A stretch of 46,415 bases of DNA from an uncultured Eubacteriales bacterium (GTDB lineage Bacteria; Bacillota; Clostridia; Peptostreptococcales; Anaerovoracaceae), in assembly GCA_900540145.1 (NCBI GenBank), contig UQEW01000005.1, forward strand, positions 1 through 46,415. The letters run 5' to 3'. This document shows positions 14,876 to 24,039 of the stretch, in pieces (the stretch's first letter is position 1; the number at the start of each line of letters is the position of its first letter). Made by a program: the position numbers and the translations under genes. Below the pieces are notes generated by a model. The model had not been told where the DNA came from. It saw only the letters and a program-made list of their open reading frames with translations, and made no database searches.

Positions 14876-15293
14876 ACTTTTTTTTCGTACGTTGCAGGCG
14901 TGAAAAGAAGCAGATCTTCCGATGATGATAAAATTTGAATATTTTTGAAATTTTGTCAGTAAATTTCCATAAAATTGGATTTCGAGCGGTGAGCAATACC
15001 TCAAAAATGTAAAAAATAGAGAAAATCAGGAAAAATGTCAGAAAAACCGATGATTTGACTGACATTTTTTCAAGATTTACAAGAAAAAGTCAGCCGAGAC
15101 TGGATTTCGACGAAATTCGACACGGATTTAGACGCTGCAGATGTAATTTTTTTAAAAATCACGATTTTTTTACAGCAGCTCATTGCGCACACCATATCAA
15201 ACAATCACGTATGCTCCGGGCATACTGGCGAAGAGGGTTTGTCTACGGTCTGAGGAGGCTGGCTCAGTTAGAAACAACCTCCCTCGCTTTTCT
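14876..15293. other. Gene-free spacer with hairpins
   Basis: No gene is supported in this stretch. It contains an ATTTTGTCAGTAAAT segment (14950-14964) that recurs exactly at 39604-39618. An 11-bp inverted repeat AAAAATGTCAG/CTGACATTTTT lies at 15031-15041 and 15059-15069. An imperfect GAGG-rich hairpin near 15250-15290 may end the minus-strand transporter transcript. The 80-codon open frame across 15055-15297 has no ribosome binding site or recognisable domain. Confidence 0.55.
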
Positions 15294-16616
15294 CTAACCT
15301 ATTCCGCCCCAAATGGTTCCCATTATCAAAACGACTATGGTTAATCCGCAGAATACGTATTTGCTGGCCCATTCATACCAGCTTCCCAGCTTCCTTTGAG
15401 CCCCCTGGTCTATCTGTTCTCTTACAAAATCTTCTCCGCATATCCAATAGAACATTATTCCCGCCAGCAGAGCGCCTATAGGGCAAAGATATATAGAGCA
15501 TACATCCATCCAGCCTGAAACTATTCCTTCTATACACAAAGCAACCACGCTTCCTATAATTCCTATGACAACAACGGCCTTTTTCCTGGAAAGGTTCAAT
15601 TTGCCCTGCAAAGCCTCAACCGGTGTCTCAAAGAGATTGACCAGGGAAGTGAGCCCTGCGAAAGCTACAGCAACGAAAAAGATAATGCTTACGACCCTTC
15701 CGCCCGGCATTTCCAGGAATACATTAGGGAGATAAATAAACATCAGCCCTGGACCGCCTTCAGTTAATTCCTGTCCCGCTGTTGCCATAGCAGGTATTAT
15801 AGTAATAGCTGCCACCATGGCCGCCATAGTATCCCATATGGCTACGTTTCTGGCGCAGAAAGGAATGTCCTCAGTCTTTTTTAAATATGAGCCATATACC
15901 AGCGTACCTGAGCCTGCAAGAGACAAGGAGAAGAATGCCTGGCCCAAAGCGTATACCCAGGTCTCAGGTTGGGCAAGCACGCTCCAATCAGGATTTGCCA
16001 AATATCTATAGCCTTCTGAAGCTCCAGGCAAAGTAGCTATATATACAGCCATACCTATGAACATCAAAAAGAACAGAGGCATCATAATCTTGTTGGCCTT
16101 TTCTATTCCTGATGCTATACCGTATATCATTATGACGAAAGTTATTATAAGAACAATTACATGCCATCCCACATTGCCAAAAGACGATGACACGCTGCCA
16201 AAGGTTCCTGCCAATTCCTCCACACCTGCAGCATCAAACAGATTGCCGTTGATAGACATGAATATATACTTAAAACTCCATCCGACTACAACAGAGTATC
16301 CTATAGCAAGAGCAAAGCTTCCAAGAACAGGAACCATCGCCAGCGCTTCTCCTACAGACTTGCTTTTACCACGCGTCTGCATGGCCTTCCCGAAAGCTCC
16401 CATGGGACCTGATCCCATAGCACGTCCAAAAGCCATCTCACCAATTACTCCTGTGAATCCCAAAAAGGCTACGCATATAAAATACGGTATCAAAAATGCT
16501 GCTCCGCCATAAGCCGAAACCCTAGCCGGAAACAGCCATATGTTACCCATTCCGACAGCAGAGCCTATACATGCTATTATAAAGCCCCGCCTGCTTCTGA
16601 AGCTATCTCTTTCCAT
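15294..16616 (-). CDS. Neurotransmitter:sodium symporter (NSS/SNF) family transporter
   Basis: The 440-residue protein has about 11-12 transmembrane helices and the LeuT-fold N-terminal signature SRRGFIIACIGSAVGMGNIW, which forms the sodium and substrate site in helix 1. The family imports amino acids or related amines with sodium. The start at 16616 is supported by AAGGAG seven bases upstream; a further upstream ATG lacks support. It is a single gene transcribed divergently from alanine racemase. A second family member lies at 36734-38089; the two share the signature but are not close copies. The substrate is unknown; bacterial relatives handle tryptophan, tyrosine or leucine. Confidence 0.92.
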   Translation of the reverse strand: MERDSFRSRRGFIIACIGSAVGMGNIWLFPARVSAYGGAAFLIPYFICVAFLGFTGVIGEMAFGRAMGSGPMGAFGKAMQTRGKSKSVGEALAMVPVLGSFALAIGYSVVVGWSFKYIFMSINGNLFDAAGVEELAGTFGSVSSSFGNVGWHVIVLIITFVIMIYGIASGIEKANKIMMPLFFLMFIGMAVYIATLPGASEGYRYLANPDWSVLAQPETWVYALGQAFFSLSLAGSGTLVYGSYLKKTEDIPFCARNVAIWDTMAAMVAAITIIPAMATAGQELTEGGPGLMFIYLPNVFLEMPGGRVVSIIFFVAVAFAGLTSLVNLFETPVEALQGKLNLSRKKAVVVIGIIGSVVALCIEGIVSGWMDVCSIYLCPIGALLAGIMFYWICGEDFVREQIDQGAQRKLGSWYEWASKYVFCGLTIVVLIMGTIWGGIG

Positions 16617-16706
16617 CTCTTTTCTCCTTGAAAAATATCTTCTCAAGATAGAATACTTTATTTCCCGATTTTATTCAATATTTTTAATTGTAAAATCTCC
16701 TTTGCC

Positions 16707-16735
16707 TTGAAAAGTAAATTGGCGGAATATATAAT
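16707..16735 (+). promoter_or_regulatory. Promoter of alr
   Basis: TTGAAA (16707-16712), 17-base spacer, TATAAT (16730-16735), about 40 bases before the alr ATG. Confidence 0.75.
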
Positions 16736-16776
16736 AAAGTTGTATTTCCAAAATCGGGAAAGGAGATAAAATTATA

Positions 16777-17913
16777 ATGTACAAAAACGCTTTAAGACCT
16801 GCATGGGCAGAGATCAATTTGAACAATCTGGATTTTAACATTAAAAATATAAAGGCCAAAATAGGTCAGAGGGAGCTTATAGGCGTCATAAAAGCCGACG
16901 CTTACGGCCATGGCAGTATCAAAGTCGCTGAAGTATTGAGAGAAAACGGCTGTAAGACTTTTGCAGTAGCCACTCTCCATGAAGCTATCACCCTCCGTGA
17001 CGCAGGAGCAAAAGAAGAAATCATTATTTTAGGACTTACACCAAGTATTTACGCAGATACATTGGTTACATACGATCTGACTCCTGTAGTGTGCGACTAC
17101 GAAAACGCCGCAGCCATAGACGCTCAGGCCAGGGCTGCAGGCAAGACCATACAAGGCCTCATCGCAGTAGATACGGGTATGGGAAGAATAGGCTATCTGG
17201 CAGACGAAATAGATGAAGCGGTACAAGATATAAAAAAGATCGCCTCTCTTTCTAATTTTAAAATCAAGGGCATGTTTTCTCACATGTCTACGGCAGATGC
17301 AGCTGATAAAACTTTTTCTCACCTGCAAGAAGAGAAATATAACAAATTCTATAAAGCCGTCGTCTCTGCTGGTATCGACATTCCTATGAGAACTCTTGCC
17401 AACAGCGCCTCAATTATGGAACTGCCGACGGTACATTTCGACGCATGCCGTCCCGGCATCATACTTTACGGATGCTATCCATCAGACGAAGTAGACATAA
17501 ATAAACTGGCTATAAAACCTGTTATGTCAGTAAAAGCTAACATAATTCATCTGAAAGACGTCCCTGAAGGATTTTCAGTAGGCTACGGAAGAAAGTTCAT
17601 CTCAGAAAGGCCAAGCAAAATAGCAACCCTTGCTCTCGGATATGCCGACGGCTATCCTCGACCTTACTCTCAATACGCAAAAGTTTTGGTGAACGGCTGC
17701 GTTGCACCTGTCGCCGGAAACATTTGCATGGACCAATGCATGGTAGATGTTACAGATGTGCCTGATGTGAAGGTCGGCGATGAGGTCATTATCATGGGCA
17801 GCGACGGAAAAAACACCATATCAGCCGAGGATATCGCCAAGGCCACCGGCACCATAAGTTATGAAATAGTATGTGCCTTCGGTCAAAGGCTTCCTAAGGT
17901 ATACGTAAAATAG
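16777..17913 (+). CDS. alr: Alanine racemase
   Basis: This PLP enzyme makes D-alanine for peptidoglycan. The 378 residues match the family. The PLP lysine is Lys39 in GVIKADAYGHG, the catalytic tyrosine is Tyr270 in FSVGYGRKF, and the barrel motifs TGMGRIG, MFSHMSTAD and GNICMDQCMVDVT are intact. The N-terminus RPAWAEINLNNL is typical. AAAGGAGA precedes the ATG and a sigma-A promoter lies upstream. It stands alone, with a strong terminator behind it. It could in principle act on other amino acids, but the motifs are those of Alr. Confidence 0.96.
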   Translation: MYKNALRPAWAEINLNNLDFNIKNIKAKIGQRELIGVIKADAYGHGSIKVAEVLRENGCKTFAVATLHEAITLRDAGAKEEIIILGLTPSIYADTLVTYDLTPVVCDYENAAAIDAQARAAGKTIQGLIAVDTGMGRIGYLADEIDEAVQDIKKIASLSNFKIKGMFSHMSTADAADKTFSHLQEEKYNKFYKAVVSAGIDIPMRTLANSASIMELPTVHFDACRPGIILYGCYPSDEVDINKLAIKPVMSVKANIIHLKDVPEGFSVGYGRKFISERPSKIATLALGYADGYPRPYSQYAKVLVNGCVAPVAGNICMDQCMVDVTDVPDVKVGDEVIIMGSDGKNTISAEDIAKATGTISYEIVCAFGQRLPKVYVK

Positions 17914-17927
17914 TTCCAATAAATTCC

Positions 17928-17972
17928 AAAAACCTCTGTCGAAGCTAAATTCAAGGCTCAACAGAGGTTTTT
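17928..17972. terminator. Terminator between alr and the MATE gene
   Basis: A 12-bp stem AAAAACCTCTGT/ACAGAGGTTTTT with U-tracts in both directions lies between the convergent alr and MATE genes and can end both transcripts. Confidence 0.88.
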
Positions 17973-17998
17973 TATCAGTTGTTTTTATAAAAATCTGC

Positions 17999-19399
17999 TC
18001 ATTTTTTATGGGGCTTATTCATCATCCTTCTGGCAGCCTCATCGTTATACATTTCATGATCCATCTGTTTCATAACTTTTGTATAAATAAAAGTAGTTAT
18101 AGCAAAAGTACATACATCAGCGCAAGCCTGAGCGATCTGAATACCAAACAAATCTAAGAAAAGCGGCAGAATCAACAGTGCCGGTATAAAAAACAAGCCT
18201 TGACGCGATGCCGCCAGTATGGTGGCATAGAAGGTTTTTCCAATGGTCTGCATCATCATATTGTTCAACGTAATCCAACCGGTAAGCGCAAAAGTAGCGC
18301 ACTGACAGCACAGTGCCACTTGGCCTATTGCAACCACTTCCGGGTCCTTACGAAATATCTCAATTAACTGTTCTGAGAATATAGCTCCGAGGACAGAAAC
18401 TATCACAAGAAATACTGTCGAGAACTTAACGCAAAACCAAAAGGCTTCTTTTACACGATCATATTTTTTTGCGCCGTAATTAAATCCGCATACAGGCTGA
18501 AAACCTTGCCCAAACCCTATAACGGCAGAATTGGCAAACATGGTTATACGGGATACTACCGACATGGCTGCGATAGCTGCGTCTCCATACGGGTTGGCCG
18601 CTATGTTAAGCGTCATAGTAGCAAGACTGCCCAGCCCCTGGCGAAACAGCGAAGGCAGCCCGCCTCCTGTGATTTCACGAAGTCTATAGAAAGAAAAGCG
18701 TACATTTTTTATGCGAATAGGTATGCAACCTGAAATTTTCACTCCTATCAAAAGCAGTATAAAGCTGACCAGCTGACTCAAAATAGTTGCCCAAGCCGCA
18801 CCGGCTATACCCATGTCAAAGACAAATATAAATAATGGATCCAGCGCTATGTTCAAAACCGCACCGGCAGAAATGCCTATCATCGAATAAAATGCATTTC
18901 CTTGAAAACGAATCTGATTATTTAGCACCAGTTGAGAAGTCATATATGGAGCGCCTATTAATATGATTCCCAGGTATTCTTTTGTATACGGCAGAATAGT
19001 CTGAGTGGAGCCAAGCAAAAGAGATAGCGGATTGAGAAAAATCAACCCGAATATCATTACCACCGTGCCCAGCAGCAGAGCAGCGAAAAAACCTGTGGCA
19101 GCAAGTTCCTCTGCAGATTTGGTATCCTTTGAACCAAGCTTTCGAGAAATGGAATTACCTGAACCATGGCCGCAAAAGAATCCCAACGCCTGGATTATAG
19201 CCATTACAGGGAAAACTATGCCTACTGCTGCAGTTGCGCTGGTGTCTATTTTGCCTACAAAAAAAGTGTCGGCCATATTATAAAAAGAAGTGACCATCAT
19301 GCTTATAATAGTAGGCACTGAAAGTCGCCCTATCAGAGCAGGTATGGGCGTTTGAGTCATCATCTGATATTTCTCATCCTGAGACATTGAATTGTGCAA
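17999..19399 (-). CDS. MATE family efflux transporter (MepA-like)
   Basis: The 466-residue protein has the twelve hydrophobic segments of multidrug and toxin extrusion pumps. It shows the MATE helix-1/2 pattern IPALIGRLSVPTIISMMV, FYNMADTFFVGK and the second-half FGQGFQPVCGFNYGA. It most resembles the Gram-positive MepA/NorM group that exports cationic compounds using a sodium or proton gradient. The start is a TTG at 19399 with AAGGTG seven bases upstream; the ATG at 19387 is an alternative. The real substrate is not visible. MepA-type pumps are sometimes under guanidine riboswitches, but I see no such leader here. Confidence 0.92.
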   Translation of the reverse strand: MHNSMSQDEKYQMMTQTPIPALIGRLSVPTIISMMVTSFYNMADTFFVGKIDTSATAAVGIVFPVMAIIQALGFFCGHGSGNSISRKLGSKDTKSAEELAATGFFAALLLGTVVMIFGLIFLNPLSLLLGSTQTILPYTKEYLGIILIGAPYMTSQLVLNNQIRFQGNAFYSMIGISAGAVLNIALDPLFIFVFDMGIAGAAWATILSQLVSFILLLIGVKISGCIPIRIKNVRFSFYRLREITGGGLPSLFRQGLGSLATMTLNIAANPYGDAAIAAMSVVSRITMFANSAVIGFGQGFQPVCGFNYGAKKYDRVKEAFWFCVKFSTVFLVIVSVLGAIFSEQLIEIFRKDPEVVAIGQVALCCQCATFALTGWITLNNMMMQTIGKTFYATILAASRQGLFFIPALLILPLFLDLFGIQIAQACADVCTFAITTFIYTKVMKQMDHEMYNDEAARRMMNKPHKK

Positions 19400-19435
19400 T
19401 GAAAATCACCTTCTATCTTAAAACATGAAAATAGG

Positions 19436-20017
19436 CTAAATTATCATGTCCGCAGCCTTATCAGGCTTAAGTTCATTAAAATACTTTTCCTCCAGCGGTA
19501 TCCAACGCTGATTAAAAACCGCCAGTCCGGAATCGCCGTTTCTGTTCAATATCCTTTGCTGCTGAACATCACGCTCCACCGTCATGAAGATTTTAAAGTC
19601 ATAAATATCTCTAAATTCAGGGCGAAGTGAATATGCACCTTCTACTATTACAAATCCGTTATTGCTTATATGTCTTTTCTCCACCACTGCCATCTGCCTA
19701 CAACTGAACACACCATAGTCAAAGGACTCCTCATTTCTCAAGCAACCCGCCACTTCAGCAGAGAACCTCTCGTAATGAACGTTTCCTCCCGGTTCTTCCA
19801 GCCTTTCCGCCGTCCTCAGCTCCATGGGAAGAAAAAAATCATCCATATGAATTACTTCTCCGCCAAGCTCTTCCGCAAGTTTACAGGCCAAAGTACTTTT
19901 CCCTGAGGCGGCCATACCGTCTATGGCCAACTTCATCCTGCCGTTTTCCTTCAAGCATCTATGTATTATTTCTTTTATTTTTTGTATTTTCTCCGTCTGC
20001 TCTTTTTTCTCCATCAT
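19436..20017 (-). CDS. P-loop kinase of the uridine kinase/phosphoribulokinase-like group
   Basis: The 193-residue protein has a Walker A motif AIDGMAASGKST (about residues 31-42), a following VIHMDDFFLP in which the Asp pair is the likely catalytic/substrate-binding site, and a late FIVEGAYSLRPE segment. This is the layout of uridine kinase-like small-molecule kinases. A helical N-terminus of about 28 residues precedes the P-loop. The start ATG at 20017 overlaps the stop of the upstream DUF2284 gene (ATGA), so translation is coupled. The substrate is not clear; annotations such as uridine kinase or (d)NMP kinase would be guesses. Confidence 0.83.
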   Translation of the reverse strand: MMEKKEQTEKIQKIKEIIHRCLKENGRMKLAIDGMAASGKSTLACKLAEELGGEVIHMDDFFLPMELRTAERLEEPGGNVHYERFSAEVAGCLRNEESFDYGVFSCRQMAVVEKRHISNNGFVIVEGAYSLRPEFRDIYDFKIFMTVERDVQQQRILNRNGDSGLAVFNQRWIPLEEKYFNELKPDKAADMII

Positions 20018-20544
20018 TTCTTGAGAAGTCCCCCTACTAAAACAAAATATGAAGGAACTTTGCCTTCTGTGACCCATTCCAGCTCTATACCCATAAGCTT
20101 GCTGACAGTCAACCCCACATTGCCTCCCAGCGACTCTATGGAATATCTCATCAGCTCAGGATGCCTGCATGGCTGATTAGACTTGCGAGTGCATCCCATA
20201 TCTCTGCAAAGGCTGCAGCTTCCGGCGCTTAAGCTCACTGAATCGGGATAACACTTTTCCATGTCATAAAGCCTTTTACTTATTTGCTCTTTAACTTCTG
20301 ACATGATCCGCTTGCTCTCGTCTTCGTCCACTTCAGACACAAAATTTATTTTAGTGGCTGTTATATAAAAAGTAGAAAATTGCGACCAATAACGGTAAGG
20401 ATCAAAGTCATACGGAGGGCATGACCATACATTTCCGTAATTGGGGCATTCTCTGCAATATTGTATGAATTCCTCCACGTTTACATAATTTTTCAGATAT
20501 TCGTCTATGCGGACTTCTTTTTCAAAATGTTCTGTAGTGTACAT
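20014..20544 (-). CDS. DUF2284 predicted metal-binding protein
   Basis: The 176-residue soluble protein carries the Cys-rich pattern of DUF2284: CRECPNYGNVWSCPPYDFDP near the N-terminus and CSLCRDMGCTRKSNQPCRHPE in the second half. Together they form a probable iron-sulfur or zinc site. A CPPY motif of this kind is also seen in corrinoid- and radical-linked anaerobe proteins. The start at 20544 has AAGGAG upstream; an earlier in-frame ATG at 20580 does not. It overlaps the kinase-like gene by 4 bases. The function of this family is unknown; coupling to a P-loop kinase is the only clue here. Confidence 0.85.
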   Translation of the reverse strand: MYTTEHFEKEVRIDEYLKNYVNVEEFIQYCRECPNYGNVWSCPPYDFDPYRYWSQFSTFYITATKINFVSEVDEDESKRIMSEVKEQISKRLYDMEKCYPDSVSLSAGSCSLCRDMGCTRKSNQPCRHPELMRYSIESLGGNVGLTVSKLMGIELEWVTEGKVPSYFVLVGGLLKK

Positions 20545-20644
20545 AAAGTTTCTCCTTTTTGTTAAATTTAAGTATATCATATTGCATTTTTTTATGGTAA
20601 TATATTTTTAAAGACAGTTTTAAACTTATGCAGGAGGATAAAGT

Positions 20645-21961
20645 ATGGCATTTGGCTTTTTCAAAAAAAATCTTGCTGCAGACCTGGTTCTGAAAAACGG
20701 AAAAATAATCACGCAAGATGCCAATCTTCCGCAAGCGGAAGCTGTTGCATGTAAAGATGGAAAAATCGCGGCAGTTGGCAGCTGCGAGGATATTGAAATT
20801 TTTATAAATAAAGAAACACAAGTAATAGATCTGCAAGGCAAATATGCAGTTCCGGGCTTTACTTCGTTGTGGGACTCTCCTGCGTTGAAAGTCTTCCGGG
20901 ATAAATACTTGGACCTTACAGGCTGCAATTCTAAAGATGAGCTTTTGTCCCTAATATCCTCATGGAAAGCTCTTCACGAAGACAGCGACATTATCTTTGG
21001 ATTTGGATACAATGAGGGAATATTTGAAGAAGATCTTCTTCATGATATAAGCGCCATGTCCGGTTTTCTGGATTTGGCTTGCCCTGATAAACCTGCTGTT
21101 TTTCTTTGTCGCAACAACATATCTTGTATCTATAACTCTCAGGCAGCCCAAATCATAAATCAGACTGCTGAAGAAGAGATGGTTCAATATATAACCACAC
21201 CTTATATATTAAATTTGCTCATACCTTTCGATTTTGAAGAAATAGAGCAGTATGTTTCTGAATCGATGATGAAAAACGCGCAACGAGGTATAACGTCTGT
21301 TCTCAGTCTGGGCGCGCCCGATTATTTTGAATCCATATACAGGGACTGCCTTATAAGTCTTTATAACGAAAATTTATTGTGCCAAAGATTTTTCAGTTCC
21401 TACTATATCAACAGGCCTGTTCTTCCGAAAAATCTCATTCACCAGCTTATGCAGATGAAAACCACATGTAATGAAATCGGCGATTTTTTCAACGCCAAAC
21501 TGCTGCTGGTAATCTTGGACGGCGAAAGCTGCCCTATGGATTTTTCTCAAAAAGCGCTTAATACAATATTGGAACAGGTTGCTGATAAGGGATTTGACAT
21601 TTATCTGCAAGCTAAAGATAAAATAGATTTAGAAAAAGCATATATGGCTTGCGAACATGTCCGAGGAAAATGATATAGAGTAATGCTTGCCGTTGAATCT
21701 TCAGACAATTTGCCGGATGATATGAAAAAAGAGCTTATGTATTCTGACAGCATATTCTGTATATCCCGGGAATTTAAAGACGAGCAATGGCAAAACGCTT
21801 CGTTGATTATAAATTGCTCTGATAAGCTGGGGACGATTGAAATAGGAAAGTTCGCAGATATTGCCGTATTTGAATCAAATCCTTACCAACATACATGCGA
21901 CGGGCTCCCCGAAGAAAAAGCTGTAATGACAATCATTGACGGCATTGTTGTTTATCAATAG
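20645..21961 (+). pseudogene. Degenerate YtcJ-type amidohydrolase interrupted by an in-frame TGA
   Basis: Two open stretches in the same frame, 20645-21673 and 21674-21961, are split by TGA at 21671-21673. The N-terminal part (DLVLKNGKIITQDANLPQAE, GKYAVPGF) and the C-terminal part (LGTIEIGKFADIAVFESNP) are typical of YtcJ-like metal-dependent amidohydrolases. The metal-binding HxH after PGF is replaced by SWD, and the total of about 438 residues is roughly 100 short of the family. Both the active site and continuity are lost, so a decaying gene is the best reading. AGGAGG precedes the ATG, so the first 342 residues are probably still translated. No SECIS-like hairpin was found after the TGA. 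Confidence 0.7.
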
Positions 21962-21970
21962 GAGGTAATA

Positions 21971-22417
21971 ATGAAAAAAGTTTTATCGGTTTTATGTGTT
22001 TTTATTCTTTCCTTTGCTCTGGTTTCATGTTCCGGCGAGCCAAAAGATACCGGCAACGAGGATATAGTGAATCCTATCGACGTTTCAATTTCATTCTCCG
22101 ACAGCGAAAACGACGATGTTGAAGCTGCGGATTTTGAGGCTATCGAAGAAACTGAATTTACAGTAGAGGAAGGAACTTCAGTTTTAGAAGCCACCCAAAT
22201 ATTTTGTGTCGCCAACGAGCTGGATATAACCATAGACTCAGCAGGAGGATACATCACCGGAATGCTTGGGCTTAACGAAGGAGACTATGCGGATACTACC
22301 GGGTGGATATATACTATCAACGGAGAATCCGTTTCTGTAGGCGCCGATGAACAAATTTTGCAAGAAGGCGATAAAATTGCATGGGAATTTGTTGACTTTT
22401 CCACTTATACGTGGTAA
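21971..22417 (+). CDS. DUF4430-domain lipoprotein
   Basis: The 148-residue protein has a lipoprotein signal peptide with lipobox LVSC (Cys near residue 20), an acidic Glu/Asp-rich linker of about 35 residues, and a C-terminal DUF4430 domain. That domain is recognisable from EEGTSVLEATQ, GYITGMLGLNEG, TTGWIYTINGE and EGDKIAWEF. DUF4430 is a beta-grasp/SLBB-like fold related to the cobalamin-binding region of transcobalamin-type proteins and common on Clostridial surfaces. The ATG follows the decayed amidohydrolase by 9 bases with GGAGG overlapping that stop, so they formed one operon. The ligand is unknown. Confidence 0.88.
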   Translation: MKKVLSVLCVFILSFALVSCSGEPKDTGNEDIVNPIDVSISFSDSENDDVEAADFEAIEETEFTVEEGTSVLEATQIFCVANELDITIDSAGGYITGMLGLNEGDYADTTGWIYTINGESVSVGADEQILQEGDKIAWEFVDFSTYTW

Positions 22418-22426
22418 TATAGTTAT

Positions 22427-22470
22427 GCTAATAATATTAATATTAACATTAATATTATTAATAACTTAGC
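22427..22470. repeat. AT-only imperfect palindrome
   Basis: GCTAA...TTAGC ends enclose 34 bases that are almost entirely A and T and form an imperfect 18-bp stem. It lies between the DUF4430 gene and the strong terminator at 22510-22539. It may be a weak mRNA 3' structure or slip-generated DNA. Confidence 0.5.
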
Positions 22471-22509
22471 AAACTTTCCTTCTTTTATTGAATACACACA
22501 CACTTTCAG

Positions 22510-22539
22510 AAAAGACCCATCCATTCGGATGGGTCTTTT
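22510..22539. terminator. Perfect 13-bp bidirectional terminator
   Basis: AAAAGACCCATCC/GGATGGGTCTTTT with a 4-base loop lies between the convergent DUF4430 gene and sortase gene, with U-tract in both directions. Confidence 0.9.
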
Positions 22540-22567
22540 CGTTGTGCCGTTCCATTTCACTTGTAAA

Positions 22568-23332
22568 TTACTGAATAGAGTCTACCTCTCCTACGTATTT
22601 GGCCTGCAATACATATCGCTTATAATCATCGCTGTCTTCCGTGCAGGTGGAAAGAGTCAATATATTCTCGCCATCGGCAGGAGGCTCAGTATTGCTATAG
22701 AGATTCTTCTCTTCACAGAGAGACAGATATTTATCGTATTCTTGCTGGCTATCACTGAAAACGGTAAAAGTACCGTCATCTATATCTGCGATATATGAAG
22801 AAAAAATTTCATACCTGTGCCATGTTCCATCCGGAAGCAAAATATGAACATACGGATGCTCGTCTCTGTATTCTTCTTCCATAAACTTATCTAAGCTGCC
22901 GAACATTGAACCGTTATGCATGTTATGTCCATAAACTATGGTATGGCTGTCGCTAAAATCTTTTTGGTTGGAAGAATCCAGGAAAATGCTTCCGGCTACC
23001 AGGTAATTTTTTTCGTAGTCCCGAAACAAGTAATAATCATTGGATGGACCCTGCAGTATAGGATAACTGATATCAGTATCTTTAAGGTATATCCATCCCG
23101 AAACATCATCGTTTATTTCTCTCAATTGCTGAAAATCTACATTTATTTTCTGTCCGTCATCTTCTATGGTGACAAACTCTTCATTGGCTTTGTCGTAATA
23201 ATCGTCAATAGCTTTGTAATCCATGATGATAGTTACCACTTTGTATAAAGCAAACAAAAATACCACTACGCATATCAACATCAAGACAGTATATATTTGT
23301 TTTTTCTTTGGTTTATTTTTTTTATCTTCCAT
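22568..23332 (-). CDS. srtB: Class B sortase
   Basis: Sortase B anchors proteins to the wall by transpeptidation outside the membrane. From the ATG at 23332 (AAAGGA upstream) it has 254 residues. It contains one N-terminal signal anchor (about residues 12-34) and the sortase barrel with catalytic His136 (TIVYGHNM), Cys230 (TLSTC) and Arg239 (KRYVLQAKY). The pattern ISYPILQGPSNDYYL is class-B-like. No NPQTN-type substrate or pilin gene is adjacent, so it may be the housekeeping sortase of the cell. In several Clostridia (for example C. difficile) a class B enzyme fills that role. An upstream in-frame ATG at 23356 is less likely. Confidence 0.93.
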   Translation of the reverse strand: MEDKKNKPKKKQIYTVLMLICVVVFLFALYKVVTIIMDYKAIDDYYDKANEEFVTIEDDGQKINVDFQQLREINDDVSGWIYLKDTDISYPILQGPSNDYYLFRDYEKNYLVAGSIFLDSSNQKDFSDSHTIVYGHNMHNGSMFGSLDKFMEEEYRDEHPYVHILLPDGTWHRYEIFSSYIADIDDGTFTVFSDSQQEYDKYLSLCEEKNLYSNTEPPADGENILTLSTCTEDSDDYKRYVLQAKYVGEVDSIQ

Positions 23333-23362
23333 AGGTATTCCTTTCTTCAAAGGCATTATGCC

Positions 23363-23986
23363 CTAAAGGGCTCCCAGAACGTTCGTATAAATCTTTTCAG
23401 CTAATGCCTCCGCTTCTCGTATCATTCCGTCGACCGTTTCAAAACGGCGCTTTATTTCTTGTTCCTTTATCCCCGGCAGGTTTATTTTTACGTTGAGATA
23501 AGCGCTTTTAACTGCTGCTAAAAAATTTAATGCCGCAACACCTAAGTCCGATGAAACATTGGGATTGGAATTTCCTACAGCATCGGCAGTTATCTTAAGC
23601 CCCGAAAGGCACAGCTCCATAATTTCATAAGGCGCTTCCGTAGCTGCAATTGTCGCCTCCTGTATGGCTATATTCCTGGCTGCCTTTTCTGTTTCACTTC
23701 CTTTTGGCATCTTTAACGCGGAAGAAAGACTGCCGAATGCCTCTGCGTCTTTATCTATGCCTGTAACCAGTTTTTGATATATTTTTAAAATATCATCTCT
23801 GATAGCAATACATGTTTCTCTATATTTGCTGTATTTTTCCTTAGGAATAGTAAGTTCGCACACCATGGACACCAACGCCGCCCCTTGAGCTCCTGTAAGA
23901 GCGCTCACAGCGCCGCCTCCCGGCGCAGGGGAGTCAGACTTCAAAATATCCATGTAATTTTCCAACGTCATGTCCTTTATCTTCAT
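23363..23986 (-). CDS. fchA: Cyclodeaminase / methenyl-tetrahydrofolate cyclohydrolase (FTCD_C family)
   Basis: This family converts 5-formimino-THF to 5,10-methenyl-THF or hydrolyses methenyl-THF in one-carbon metabolism. The 207-residue, nearly all-helical protein has the family start SDSPAPGGGAVSALTGAQGAA, which forms the folate-binding turn. The later segments MELCLSGLKITADAVGNSNPNVSSD and AAVKSAYLNVKINLPGI are the known FchA signatures. It lies 30 bases upstream of the sortase gene on the same strand, which looks fortuitous. No histidine-degradation or glycine-fermentation neighbour helps decide between the two reactions. Confidence 0.92.
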   Translation of the reverse strand: MKIKDMTLENYMDILKSDSPAPGGGAVSALTGAQGAALVSMVCELTIPKEKYSKYRETCIAIRDDILKIYQKLVTGIDKDAEAFGSLSSALKMPKGSETEKAARNIAIQEATIAATEAPYEIMELCLSGLKITADAVGNSNPNVSSDLGVAALNFLAAVKSAYLNVKINLPGIKEQEIKRRFETVDGMIREAEALAEKIYTNVLGAL

Positions 23987-24039
23987 ATTACACTAAAAAT
24001 CCTTTCTTTACAATCCATATCATCGCCATAGCCATAATC

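Noticed and set aside
15055..15297. 80-codon open frame before the NSS transporter stop
   Set aside because: No ribosome binding site, composition unlike neighbouring proteins, overlaps hairpins and the 3' end of a real gene.
21671..21673. TGA considered as a selenocysteine codon
   Set aside because: No convincing SECIS hairpin follows, no selenocysteine is known at this place in the family, and the active-site histidines are already lost.
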